The position numbers were made by a program, and so were the translations under genes. Of a stretch of DNA of 48,425 bases, positions 8,647-16,355 are shown piece after piece (the first letter of the stretch is position 1; each line of letters begins with the position of its first letter). The stretch comes from Komagataeibacter melomenusus (GTDB taxonomy: Bacteria; Pseudomonadota; Alphaproteobacteria; Acetobacterales; Acetobacteraceae). The notes below the pieces were generated by a model. It did no database searches. It saw nothing but the letters and a program-made list of their open reading frames with translations, and was not told the DNA's origin. The DNA lies in assembly GCF_013155395.1 (NCBI RefSeq), contig NZ_JABJWC010000026.1:1-48425 (forward strand), read 5' to 3'.

Positions 8647-9111
8647 ATGCCGCGTGTCACGATCCGCGTTCAGGCCGAAGCGTTTGATAGCGCTCATGAA
8701 ACCGCGCTGCTGCTGCGCGGGCACGAGGATGTGGGGGGAGTCGCAGCCTTTACCGGAATCGTGCGCGGTGGCGGCGGGCTGGTGGCGCTGGAACTCGAAC
8801 ATTATCCCGGCATGACCGAATCCATGATGCGCCGCATAGCGGAATCGGCCTGCGCGCGATTCGGGCTGGTGGGCTGCACGGTCATCCACCGTGTGGGCAG
8901 GCTGGCGGTGGGCATGCCCATCGTGCTGGTGCTGTGTGCCGCCGCCCACCGCGGAGCGGCGCAGGAGGCCACCGCCTTCATGATGGACTGGCTCAAGACC
9001 AGCGCACCGTTCTGGAAACGCGAGGAATTTGCAAACGGGCACAGCGCCTGGGTCGAACCCCGTGCGCAGGATGAAGCGGCAAAGGCGCGCTGGGGCAGTC
9101 TCACCGCCTGA
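8647..9111 (+). CDS. moaE: Molybdopterin synthase catalytic subunit
   Basis: 154 residues. Converts cyclic pyranopterin monophosphate to molybdopterin with MoaD thiocarboxylate. Family features are plain: GVAAFTGIVRG near the start, LELEHYPGMTE, IHRVGRLAVGMP and the lysine-containing active-site stretch LKTSAPFWKRE. The ATG at 8647 follows a G-rich ribosome site in the moaD tail; a longer start at 8578 would overlap moaD and lacks family similarity. Last gene of the uvrC-pgsA-lipoprotein-moaDE run. Confidence 0.92.
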   Translation: MPRVTIRVQAEAFDSAHETALLLRGHEDVGGVAAFTGIVRGGGGLVALELEHYPGMTESMMRRIAESACARFGLVGCTVIHRVGRLAVGMPIVLVLCAAAHRGAAQEATAFMMDWLKTSAPFWKREEFANGHSAWVEPRAQDEAAKARWGSLTA

Positions 9112-9210
9112 GGCGGGGGGAAGAAAAATTAAAAAAATAATCTTTCCCTAAACGCCTTGACGCTAAGCTTGCCGCTGATTCGAGAGAACGCTCCCCATTT
9201 TCCCGGGCTA

Positions 9211-9251
9211 CATTATCTAGTGCAAAGTGGCATGGAATAGTCCATATATAG
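9211..9251 (+). promoter_or_regulatory. Tandem NrdR-box-like sites upstream of ribonucleotide reductase
   Basis: Two 10-bp cores related to the NrdR box core CWATATATWG lie at 9211-9220 (CATTATCTAG, 8 of 10) and 9242-9251 (CCATATATAG, 9 of 10). Their starts are 31 bp apart, three helical turns, which is the spacing reported for paired NrdR boxes. They lie 86-126 bases before the reductase start. NrdR is the nucleotide-sensing repressor of reductase genes; its gene is not in the window. Confidence 0.6.
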
Positions 9252-9336
9252 GGGCATATCATAAAACCCCGTCCCACCACGCAGGCGCCTGAAAAGCCCT
9301 GCGTGCCTTGGCGCGGGCCGATTACGGAGAATGTAA

Positions 9337-11268
9337 ATGGTCCTGGATGACGTATCCGGCGGCATGGCCGATCGTTCTGCCAACGGGGATGGGTTCGTCC
9401 AGGGAAAGGACAGTACGCCCATGCCTGACACGTCTGACATGCTGGACAGCGTGGTCCAGCTTCCCGGCCATCATCCCGTGCGCGTGGACCATTCCCGCGA
9501 TGCGCTGCTTACGGCATTTGGCAAGGCAACGCTCAACAACCGCTACCTCCTGCCTGATGAGAGCTACCAGGACCTGTTTGGCCGCGTGGCCTCGTATTAC
9601 GGGGCCAATCCCGCCCATGCCCAGCGGCTGTATGACTACATCTCGCGGCACTGGTTCATGCCGGCCACGCCGGTGCTCTCCAATGGTGGCACCTCGCGCG
9701 GGCTGCCCATCTCGTGCTTCCTCAACGAGGCCAATGACAGCCTGCGCGGCATCGTGGACCTGTGGAACGAGAATGTGTGGCTGGCCTCAAAGGGCGGCGG
9801 CATCGGCTCCTACTGGGGCAACCTGCGCTCGATTGGCGAGAACGTGGGCCGCAATGGCAAGACCTCGGGTGTCATTCCCTTCATCCGCGTGATGGACAGC
9901 CTGACGCTGGCCATCAGCCAGGGCTCGCTGCGGCGCGGCTCGGCTGCGGTGTACCTGCCGGTCTGGCACCCCGAGATCGAGGAATTCATCGAATTGCGCC
10001 GCCCCACCGGCGGCGACCCCAACCGCAAGGCGCTCAACCTGCACCACGGCGTGCTGGTGTCGGATGCGTTCATGCGCGCGGTGGCCGATGATGATGAATG
10101 GGCGCTGCTTTCGCCCAAGGACAACACGGTCATCCGCAAGGTTTCGGCCCGCGCGTTGTGGATTCGCATCCTGACGGCGCGCATGGAGCAGGGCGAGCCG
10201 TACATCATCTTCTCCGACCATGTGAACAACGCGCGCCCCGAGCACCACAAGCTGGCGGGGCTTGAGGTCAAGACATCGAACCTGTGCGCCGAGATCACGC
10301 TGCCCACCGGCATGGACCACCATGGCCGCGAGCGCACGGCGGTGTGCTGCCTCTCCTCGCTCAACCTCGAGACGTGGGATGAATGGAAGGATGACCCGCA
10401 GTTCATCGAGGACGTGATGCTGTTCCTCGACAACGTGCTGCAGGACTTCATCGACCGTGCGCCCGATGACATGGAGCGCGCCCGCTACGCCGCCATGCGC
10501 GAGCGCTCGGTGGGGCTGGGGGTGATGGGGTTCCACTCCTTCCTGCAGGCCAAGAACGTGCCGTTCGAGAGCGTTGTGGCCAAGAGCTGGAACCGCAGGA
10601 TCTTCCAGCACATCCGCGCGCAGGCCGATGCCGCCTCGCGCAAGCTGGCCGAAGAGCGCGGGCCGTGCCCGGATGCGGCGGAATATGGCGTGATGGAGCG
10701 ATTCTCCAACAAGATGGCGATCGCGCCCACGGCGTCGATTTCCATCATCGCGGGCAATGCCAGCCCCGGCATCGAGCCGATCGCGGCCAATGTGTTCCTG
10801 CAGAAGACGCTGTCCGGCTCGTTTACCGTGCGCAACCGCCACCTTGACAAGCTGCTGACCAGCAAGGGCCGCAACACCAGCGATGTCTGGTCGTCCATCA
10901 CGCTCAACAAGGGCAGCGTGCAGCATCTCGACTTCCTGACCCAGCAGGAGAAGGACGTGTTCAAGACCGCGTTCGAACTCGACCAGCGCTGGGTCATCGA
11001 GCATGCGGCCGATCGCGCGCCGTTCATCTGCCAGGCGCAGTCGGTCAACATCTTCCTGCCCGCCAACGTGCACAAGCGCGACCTGCACCAGATCCATTAC
11101 ATGGCGTGGAAGCGGGGGGTGAAATCGCTGTATTACTGCCGCTCGCTATCCATCCAGCGCGCCGATGCGGTGAGTGACGGGCAGGAAAAGCGCGACGTGC
11201 CGCCAAAGGATGGTGGCACCCCTCCCGCGACATCGGGTGACTATGAGGAATGCCTCGCCTGCCAGTAA
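9337..11268 (+). CDS. nrdA: Class I ribonucleoside-diphosphate reductase alpha subunit
   Basis: 643 residues. Reduces ribonucleoside diphosphates for DNA synthesis. Active-site residues are recognisable: redox Cys127 (PISCFLN), the Asn315-Cys317-Glu319 triad in NLCAEITLP, second redox Cys near 337, the paired tyrosines in SLYYCRS for radical transfer, and a C-terminal CLAC shuttle pair. The N-terminal 55 residues do not resemble an ATP-cone, so the usual overall activity site is absent. A GGAG precedes the ATG at 9337; a later ATG at 9421 is possible. No beta-subunit gene follows; it must lie elsewhere. The gene stands alone behind paired NrdR-like boxes. Confidence 0.88.
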   Translation: MVLDDVSGGMADRSANGDGFVQGKDSTPMPDTSDMLDSVVQLPGHHPVRVDHSRDALLTAFGKATLNNRYLLPDESYQDLFGRVASYYGANPAHAQRLYDYISRHWFMPATPVLSNGGTSRGLPISCFLNEANDSLRGIVDLWNENVWLASKGGGIGSYWGNLRSIGENVGRNGKTSGVIPFIRVMDSLTLAISQGSLRRGSAAVYLPVWHPEIEEFIELRRPTGGDPNRKALNLHHGVLVSDAFMRAVADDDEWALLSPKDNTVIRKVSARALWIRILTARMEQGEPYIIFSDHVNNARPEHHKLAGLEVKTSNLCAEITLPTGMDHHGRERTAVCCLSSLNLETWDEWKDDPQFIEDVMLFLDNVLQDFIDRAPDDMERARYAAMRERSVGLGVMGFHSFLQAKNVPFESVVAKSWNRRIFQHIRAQADAASRKLAEERGPCPDAAEYGVMERFSNKMAIAPTASISIIAGNASPGIEPIAANVFLQKTLSGSFTVRNRHLDKLLTSKGRNTSDVWSSITLNKGSVQHLDFLTQQEKDVFKTAFELDQRWVIEHAADRAPFICQAQSVNIFLPANVHKRDLHQIHYMAWKRGVKSLYYCRSLSIQRADAVSDGQEKRDVPPKDGGTPPATSGDYEECLACQ

Positions 11269-11279
11269 GGCGAGGGGGA

Positions 11280-11340
11280 AAAGCTTCAAAGAACGCCGCC
11301 TGTTTGAAAAAAGGCGGCACCCGGAAACTTTTATTTTTTC
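11280..11340 (+). repeat. Dispersed double-hairpin repeat, copy B (second arm plus remnant of first)
   Basis: Begins with AAAGCTTC, the tail of arm one, then the arm-two stem GCCGCC/GGCGGC at 11295-11318 around a T/A-rich core, then CACCCGGAAACTTTTATTTT. Lies between convergent nrdA and the methyltransferase gene. The trailing T-run makes it look like a terminator for the + strand; the opposing A/T core could serve the other strand. Confidence 0.8.
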
Positions 11341-11355
11341 AGCATGCCGTTTCGC

Positions 11356-12192
11356 TCAGACCGTAAGCGGCATGCCGTGTTCCAGTATGGCGCGGGCCGC
11401 AGGTGTAAAGCGGCCATCGGCTTCATGCAGCACGAGGCCGGGCAGCATTTCGCTGCCCGCGTGTGAATTCACCCGTCCCTGTACCAGCATGATGCGCGCG
11501 GCCTGCCCTGCGCGGGGCCAGAAGGGCAGCACCCTGATCCGGCCCAGCCGCGCGCCCTCCATGGCCGTGCAGCAGGCGGCCAGCAGGCTGCATGGCAGGG
11601 CCAGTGTCAGCGTGCCGTGGTGGCGTAGCTGGGCGGCCATGGCGCGCACCCAGCCGCCCAGCGCGCCTGTGGGCAGGCGGCGGGCAAGGTCACGCTGGCT
11701 GTGCGGCGAGGCTGACGAGTCCTGCCCATGCCATGGCGGGTTGGCAAAGGCATGGTCGATGCGCCGCACGCCGGGGCCGGACAGCAGCGGGTCATCGGGC
11801 AGGGCAGGCAGGGTGGCATGGCGCACATGCAGGCCATGGCGATGGTTGAGCATGAAGTTGTGCCGGGCCAGCGCTGCGGTGGCATCATCATGCTCCAGCC
11901 CGATTCCGGTCAGCCGGGGTACCCGATTCGACAGGCAGAGCAGCCCCGCACCCGCGCCGCATCCCCCTTCCATGACGGTCTGGCCGGGGCGCGCGGGCAC
12001 GAAAGCAGCCATCAGAACAGGCTCCAGTCCGGTCCTGTTTCCGGTCGAAAACTGGCGATAGACCACCTTTCCGCCCAGCAGGTGACCTGTGGTGACAGGG
12101 TCCATGCCCATGGGGGGAAGAGGCAGGTCATGCGCTGCTCCGTACCGTGTGCCTGTGTGCTCCGGCTTGACCGTTATTCCAGCGCCGCCCAT
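11356..12192 (-). CDS. SAM-dependent methyltransferase (tRNA adenine-N6 / TrmN6-like)
   Basis: 278 residues. A Rossmann methyltransferase with motif I as MEGGCGAGAG near residue 75 and the NPPW catalytic motif (FANPPWHG) near 150, which marks N6-adenine or related amino methyltransferases. The family resembles COG4123 (TrmN6, tRNA1(Val) A37). An early stretch, VTTGHLLGGKVVYRQ, matches that family. Starts are unclear: ATG at 12192 gives 278 residues but has a weak ribosome site, and ATGs at 12111 and 12105 give shorter proteins. Divergent from the polyprenyl synthase gene with under 50 bases between. Confidence 0.75.
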   Translation of the reverse strand: MGGAGITVKPEHTGTRYGAAHDLPLPPMGMDPVTTGHLLGGKVVYRQFSTGNRTGLEPVLMAAFVPARPGQTVMEGGCGAGAGLLCLSNRVPRLTGIGLEHDDATAALARHNFMLNHRHGLHVRHATLPALPDDPLLSGPGVRRIDHAFANPPWHGQDSSASPHSQRDLARRLPTGALGGWVRAMAAQLRHHGTLTLALPCSLLAACCTAMEGARLGRIRVLPFWPRAGQAARIMLVQGRVNSHAGSEMLPGLVLHEADGRFTPAARAILEHGMPLTV

Positions 12193-12237
12193 ATACTCAT
12201 TCTATGTTCATACATTCGGAACCGGGAGAGTAACCTT

Positions 12238-13314
12238 TTGGCCCTAGCAGTTAGTCTGCCGGAATCCGACGAAACGGCAAGTCAGAAAGACGAAGGGGCT
12301 CGCCGCCCGATGGCAGATGGATCAGAAGTCGCCCTGCGCGATCTGGCGGAATATCTTGCGGATGACATGGCGGCGTGCAACCGCGCCATTGTCGAGCGGA
12401 TGGACAGCCCGGTCGCCCTTATTCCCCAGCTTGCAGCCCACCTCGTGGCCGCCGGTGGCAAGCGGCTGCGCCCGCTGCTGACACTGGCCTCCGCCCGGCT
12501 GTGCGGCTACCAGCCCGATGCCACGCACCAGCGCCACGTGGCGCTGGCCGCCTGCGTGGAGTTCATCCACACGGCAACCCTGCTGCATGATGACGTGGTG
12601 GACGAGAGTTCGCTGCGCCGGGGCATGGCCAGCGCCAATGCGGTGTTTGGCAACAAGGCCTCGGTTCTGGTGGGGGACTTCCTGTTCGCCCGCTCGTTCC
12701 AGCTCATGACGGATGATGGCTCGCTCAAGGTCATGAATATCCTCTCATCCGCTTCCGCCACCATTGCGGAAGGGGAAGTGCTGCAGATGTCCACGCAGAA
12801 TGACCTGTCCACACAGATCGATCAGTATCTGGAAGTCATTCATGGCAAAACTGCGGCACTGTTCGCCGCAGCCTGTCGTGTGGGTGCTGTCGTGGCCGAC
12901 CGGGGCGAGGCGGAGGAGCGGGCGCTCGAATCCTACGGCACCAATCTGGGCATGGCTTTCCAGCTTGTTGACGACGCGCTGGATTACGCCGCCGACCAGG
13001 CCCGCCTGGGCAAGACGGTGGGCGATGACTTCCGTGAAGGCAAGATCACCCTGCCGGTGCTGGCGGCCTATGCCGCGGGTTCGCCAGAGGACCGTGCCTT
13101 CTGGCAGCGCGTGATCGAGGAAAGCGAGCAGAAGCCCGAGGATCTTGATCATGCCCTGCGCCTGATCGAGCAGACCGGCGCCATCCGCACCACGTTGGCG
13201 CGTGCGACGGAATATGCCGATGCGGCGCGTGAGGCGCTGTCCATCTTCCCGCCCAGCCGCCTGCGCCAGATGCTGCAGGATACGGCGAGCTACACCGTAA
13301 GCCGCCTGCGTTAG
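12238..13314 (+). CDS. ispB: Polyprenyl diphosphate synthase (octaprenyl/decaprenyl type, quinone side chain)
   Basis: Long-chain trans-isoprenyl diphosphate synthase that supplies the ubiquinone side chain. First aspartate-rich motif HDDVVDESSLRRG, second LVDDALDYA, plus GGKRLRPLL and GDFLFARSF. The TTG at 12238 has GGGAGAG eight bases upstream and gives 358 residues; the ATG at 12310 gives 334 and starts closer to the conserved fold but has a weaker, distant ribosome site. Chain length cannot be read from sequence by eye; Komagataeibacter relatives make Q-10. Ends in front of a double-hairpin repeat. Confidence 0.88.
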   Translation: MALAVSLPESDETASQKDEGARRPMADGSEVALRDLAEYLADDMAACNRAIVERMDSPVALIPQLAAHLVAAGGKRLRPLLTLASARLCGYQPDATHQRHVALAACVEFIHTATLLHDDVVDESSLRRGMASANAVFGNKASVLVGDFLFARSFQLMTDDGSLKVMNILSSASATIAEGEVLQMSTQNDLSTQIDQYLEVIHGKTAALFAAACRVGAVVADRGEAEERALESYGTNLGMAFQLVDDALDYAADQARLGKTVGDDFREGKITLPVLAAYAAGSPEDRAFWQRVIEESEQKPEDLDHALRLIEQTGAIRTTLARATEYADAAREALSIFPPSRLRQMLQDTASYTVSRLR

Positions 13315-13357
13315 CAGGCGGGCCTCATACCTTTTCCAGAATCTGGAAACAAGAAGA

Positions 13358-13435
13358 GTTTTTGGTGAAGCTTTTTTCAACAGGCTTCAGGAAACGCTGC
13401 CTTTTTTCCCAAAAAGCAGCACCCGGAACCGTTTA
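13358..13435 (+). repeat. Dispersed double-hairpin repeat, copy C (both arms)
   Basis: Full-length copy. Arm one at 13367-13388 (GAAGC...GCTTC, with mismatches), arm two at 13396-13420 (GCTGC...GCAGC around a T6/A5 core), then the conserved CACCCGGAAC tail. Lies between convergent ispB and murI. A further small palindrome, TTTCCAGA-TCTGGAAA like, sits just before it at 13333-13349. Confidence 0.85.
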
Positions 13436-14266
13436 CTCTTTGTGTTCGACAACCGGACTGGCCTCAAATGGCCTGGCTGCGTCCTGCTCATAGCCCAGCG
13501 CGGCCAGCCCCGGCCGTAGGGCGGCGAAGTCACGCGGCTCGGCGGTAAAGCAGAACTGGTCGGGCAGGGCAGGTGCAGGGCCATGCGGGGCAGGGCATGT
13601 GGCCAGCACGCGGGCGACCTGCCGGGCTACGGCGGGTGCCGGGTCCAGCCAGGCGACATGCGGTGGCCCGATATCACGCATGGCCTCAAGCAAAAAAGTA
13701 TAATGCGTGCAGCCCAGCCCCACCACGTCGATTGCGCTGCCGCCGGGTTGAGCGAACAGGCCAGCCAGTTCTGTCCTGAGCAGGGCAGGGTCGGGCGGGG
13801 TGCCACGAAAAGCCTTTTCCGCCATGTCAGCCAGTCCCCGCGCGCCGTAGGCGAGCAGGGTGCAGTCAGGCGCAAAGCGGGCGCTGAGGGCTTTCAGGTA
13901 GGGCCTGCGCACGGTGGCGCGCGTGGCCAGTAGCCCGATCGTGCCGGTGCGGGTCTGGTCGGCGGCCCATTTTATGGGGGGCACGCAGCCCACAAAGGGC
14001 ACGTCATAAGCAGCCCGCAGGCTGTCGAGCGCAAGCGTGCTGGCAGTATTGCACGCCACCACCACAACGCTGGGTTGCAGGCGCTCAATGGCCGCCCCCA
14101 CCAGCCGCACGATCCGCGCGCGTAGCGCGGAATCGGGCTGTTCGCCGTAAGGGAATACGGCCGTATCGGCCAGGTAATCGACCGGTATGCCCGGCAGGAG
14201 CAGGCGGAGCTGGGCTACGATGCCCAGCCCCCCAATGCCCGAATCGAAGGCAAGAACGCGCGGCAT
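13433..14266 (-). CDS. murI: Glutamate racemase
   Basis: 277 residues. Converts L- to D-glutamate for peptidoglycan. Both catalytic cysteines are in their motifs: Cys72 in ACNTAST and Cys186 in GLGCTHY; Asp8 and Ser9 in FDSGIGG form the N-terminal signature. The gene follows pyrE by 15 bases on the minus strand, so the two are probably cotranscribed. Its last codons touch the tail of the double-hairpin repeat. Confidence 0.92.
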   Translation of the reverse strand: MPRVLAFDSGIGGLGIVAQLRLLLPGIPVDYLADTAVFPYGEQPDSALRARIVRLVGAAIERLQPSVVVVACNTASTLALDSLRAAYDVPFVGCVPPIKWAADQTRTGTIGLLATRATVRRPYLKALSARFAPDCTLLAYGARGLADMAEKAFRGTPPDPALLRTELAGLFAQPGGSAIDVVGLGCTHYTFLLEAMRDIGPPHVAWLDPAPAVARQVARVLATCPAPHGPAPALPDQFCFTAEPRDFAALRPGLAALGYEQDAARPFEASPVVEHKE

Positions 14267-14281
14267 CGGCAGCCCCGCAGG

Positions 14282-15043
14282 TCAGGCCCCGGCGTCACGC
14301 CTGGCCTTGAGCGCCAGCGCCTCCTCAGCGCTGCCCACCCCGCCATGCTTGGCCGACCATGCGCAGGGGTCTTCAAGGAAGCGGCGGACTTCGGCGGCAT
14401 CCTTTTCCGAGAAATAGGGCTTGCCCGCGCAGGCTTCCAGCACATCCCACCAGGTGCACAGCGCGTGCAGGCTGATATCCATATCCGCCAGCGTGCGATA
14501 CGCACCAGGGAAGACACCGTAGAAGAACACGACGAAGGTGTGGTCCACGATCGCGCCCGCTTTGCGCAGCGCGTTGGCGAACTGCACTTTCGATGAGCCA
14601 TCGGTGGTCAGGTCTTCCACCAGCAGGGTGCGCATGCCCTCGGGCACATCGCCCTCGATCTGGGCATTGCGGCCAAAACCCTTGGGCTTTTTGCGCACAT
14701 AGGCCATGGGCGCCATCATGCGGTCCGCAATCCAGGCGGCGAAGGGAATGCCCGCCGTCTCGCCGCCCACCACGGCGTCGATGCTTTCATAGCCGACATG
14801 GCGACCGATCTTTTCCACCGCCAGTTCCATGATCTTCTGGCGCGCGCGGGGGAAGAAGATGATGCGGCGGCAATCGATATAGACCGGGGATTTCCAGCCC
14901 GAGGTCAGGGTGTAGGGATCATCGGGGCGGAAGTTGACGGCCTTGATTTCCAGCAGCAGGCGCGCGGTCATGAGGGCTGCGTCGCGGTCCCATGCGGTTG
15001 TGCCTGTTGAAAGTCCTGCCCCATTCCCCGTGGCGTCGTGCAT
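14282..15043 (-). CDS. pyrE: Orotate phosphoribosyltransferase
   Basis: 253 residues. Joins orotate to PRPP to make OMP in pyrimidine synthesis. The PRPP-binding motif appears as LLVEDLTTDGSSK, and the TLTSGWKSPVYIDCR and VVGGETAGIPFAAW stretches match the family. The ATG at 15043 has GGAGACAGGG upstream; the frame continues to a GTG at 15088 without support. The C-terminal extension of about 30 residues beyond the usual OPRT length is rich in Ala and charged residues. Upstream gene of a pyrE-murI pair. Confidence 0.9.
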   Translation of the reverse strand: MHDATGNGAGLSTGTTAWDRDAALMTARLLLEIKAVNFRPDDPYTLTSGWKSPVYIDCRRIIFFPRARQKIMELAVEKIGRHVGYESIDAVVGGETAGIPFAAWIADRMMAPMAYVRKKPKGFGRNAQIEGDVPEGMRTLLVEDLTTDGSSKVQFANALRKAGAIVDHTFVVFFYGVFPGAYRTLADMDISLHALCTWWDVLEACAGKPYFSEKDAAEVRRFLEDPCAWSAKHGGVGSAEEALALKARRDAGA

Positions 15044-15215
15044 ACCCTGTCTCCGGCCAAATGAATTGCGTGTACTGAATGTCAGCACAGACGCTTAACC
15101 GCAACAGGGCGGAAAATCCATCTATGTCCGGGCCAATGAAGGCGGAATTGCCAAAAAAAGGCCGCATCGGAAATATAACGTGACCCGATCAGCAGAGTGT
15201 GAGCGTTTGCGTACC

Positions 15216-15244
15216 TTGCCCCCACGGGGTATTCGCTCTAGTAT
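15216..15244 (+). promoter_or_regulatory. Sigma-70-type promoter for the 84-aa protein
   Basis: TTGCCC at 15216-15221 and TAGTAT at 15239-15244 are separated by 17 bases, the ideal spacing. The predicted transcription start near 15251 falls inside the Fur-like box at 15248. Confidence 0.6.
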
Positions 15245-15247
15245 CTC

Positions 15248-15266
15248 AATATTAATAATCATTCTC
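15248..15266 (+). promoter_or_regulatory. Fur-like box overlapping the transcription start
   Basis: The 19-mer AATATTAATAATCATTCTC matches 15 of 19 positions of the classical Fur consensus GATAATGATAATCATTATC. On the minus strand it reads GAGAATGATTAT..., a textbook half-site. Position over the start point suggests iron-dependent repression. Confidence 0.6.
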
Positions 15267-15270
15267 ACTA

Positions 15271-15525
15271 GTGGATCATCGCATCGTGTCTGTTGAAAAC
15301 AGTCGCATCGCCCGCAAATGCGAGCGTGCCGTAATCACCGCCTACCAGGAACTGCGTGGCGTCGGGACAAGCGATGTGTCGGCTTTCCATGCCTGCACGA
15401 CCCTCTACCGCATCCACCACCCCGAATCCTCGCTCAACGAGGCGCGGCGCCTGGTGTCGGAATGGATCGACCATCATGTCATCCAAAAGCGCCCTGGCCC
15501 GACGGCCGGGTGCGAGTGTGACTGA
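15271..15525 (+). CDS. Conserved-looking 84-residue protein of unknown function, probably iron-regulated
   Basis: Not recognised. The protein is soluble and helical-looking with a compact charged pattern (ARKCERAVITAYQELRGVG, then TLYRIHHPESSLNEARRLV and SEWIDHHVI) and four cysteines, two near the C-terminus (GCECD). No signal peptide or membrane segment. Start uncertain: GTG at 15271 or GTG at 15286 (79 residues); neither has a strong ribosome site. A consensus-spaced promoter and a Fur-like box sit immediately upstream and a strong terminator follows, so this is a single-gene transcription unit. Confidence 0.65.
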   Translation: MDHRIVSVENSRIARKCERAVITAYQELRGVGTSDVSAFHACTTLYRIHHPESSLNEARRLVSEWIDHHVIQKRPGPTAGCECD

Positions 15526-15547
15526 CCTGTCGGGGGTGGGGCTGTGT

Positions 15548-15585
15548 AAAAGAGGGCCGGGCATGGATGCGGCCTGCCCTCTTTT
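15548..15585 (+). terminator. Rho-independent terminator after the 84-aa protein gene
   Basis: Perfect 10-bp stem AAAAGAGGGC / GCCCTCTTTT with an 18-base loop, starting 22 bases after the stop codon and ending in TTTT followed by CATG. The A/T-ended stem would also work on the opposite strand. Confidence 0.75.
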
Positions 15586-15604
15586 CATGTGCGTCAGGTG
15601 ATGT

Positions 15605-15946
15605 TTATGCGGTTTTTTGCCAGAAAGTCAGGCATACGCCCTCTTCATCTGCCCTCCGGTTTTCTGCAATCTCGAATTCGAATTTCTTGTCCGGATGACA
15701 TTCAGACAAGGCAAGACGCCAGAACTGCTCTATCTGTCGTGCAAATACCGTCTTTAAATATATAGCTTTCCTGATTCCGTCTTCTTCAGTTTCATTTAGA
15801 TCTGTAACGTCCTCACATTCCCAAAAAAAGTTTTCCAGGCAGGGAATATTCAGGTAACGCTCTTTATCCGATATGCTTTGTACAGCGAGATTTTTACTGC
15901 CTTTTCATATGCAATGGATTCTGTATTCTTCCGCAAAATACAGCCA
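15605..15946 (-). pseudogene. Decayed gene remnant, AT-richer than its surroundings
   Basis: An open frame of 99 codons (15904 to the TAA at 15605) has no usable start near its beginning and is preceded in frame by a TGA at 15905-15907, beyond which 13 more coding-like codons run to another TGA. The residues look like a real protein: acidic, with YLNIPCLENFFWECEDV, then KAIYLKTVFARQIEQFW and KKFEFEIAEN. Base composition and codon use are clearly AT-richer than the neighbouring genes, suggesting acquired DNA. The acidic small style recalls immunity proteins or antitoxins, but no family is recognised. Confidence 0.5.
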
Positions 15947-16312
15947 TCAATCCCTTTTTTGCGCGCCTTCGTTTTTTATACTCTGTTCCTGTGTCGTGTG
16001 GGCTGAGAGGCTCCCGTTTACCCGGAACAAAATGGCCGATCCCCTTCGCAAGGCCTGCACGTCATTGTGAATCTGTTGATGGAGATCTGACGTTTTTCGC
16101 GCGTCCCGGCGCAGTTTAGTGGATGAGGACGGACGCCACAGCAGATGAAAGCTGGCGGGCTAAAGAGCCAAGGACAGCATGGTCATCCGCAAATTTAATT
16201 TCTGATGCTTCGCTCGATCAATATGCCCGGGCCATTGCCATATGCTGAGCGAAACAGCCTTTTATGGCAAGGGTAGTCTAAATGGGTCGGGCTTCTGCAA
16301 AAAATCAAAGTG
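15947..16312. other. Intergenic stretch between the gene remnant and the citrate synthase terminator
   Basis: About 366 bases. Only short frames with stops were found; on the minus strand a 33-codon open piece at about 16116-16217 and a roughly 30-codon piece near 15990-16070 read like protein but have no start or family. Taken with the remnant at 15605, this looks like decayed acquired DNA. No RNA gene recognised. Confidence 0.35.
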
Positions 16313-16346
16313 CCATGCCGGGCAGGGCGCTCCCCGCCCGGCATGG
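16313..16346 (-). terminator. Terminator of the citrate synthase gene
   Basis: Perfect 11-bp stem CCATGCCGGGC / GCCCGGCATGG, ten bases beyond the stop codon on the minus strand, followed by a T-rich stretch in both directions (TCTTTTT on the + side, CACTTTGATTTTTT on the minus side). Confidence 0.8.
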
Positions 16347-16355
16347 TCTTTTTAA

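Noticed and set aside
15086-15170. GTG-started extension of pyrE
   Set aside because: No ribosome site at 15088; the ATG at 15043 has one and fits the family length.
16005-16070. CTGAGA-containing stretch reminiscent of a TPP riboswitch
   Set aside because: The conserved second half (ACCCT...CCTGATC-like core) is missing and no thiamine gene follows.
16116-16217. Coding-like minus-strand piece possibly from a transposase
   Set aside because: Only about 33 codons, no start, and no transposase motif could be recognised.
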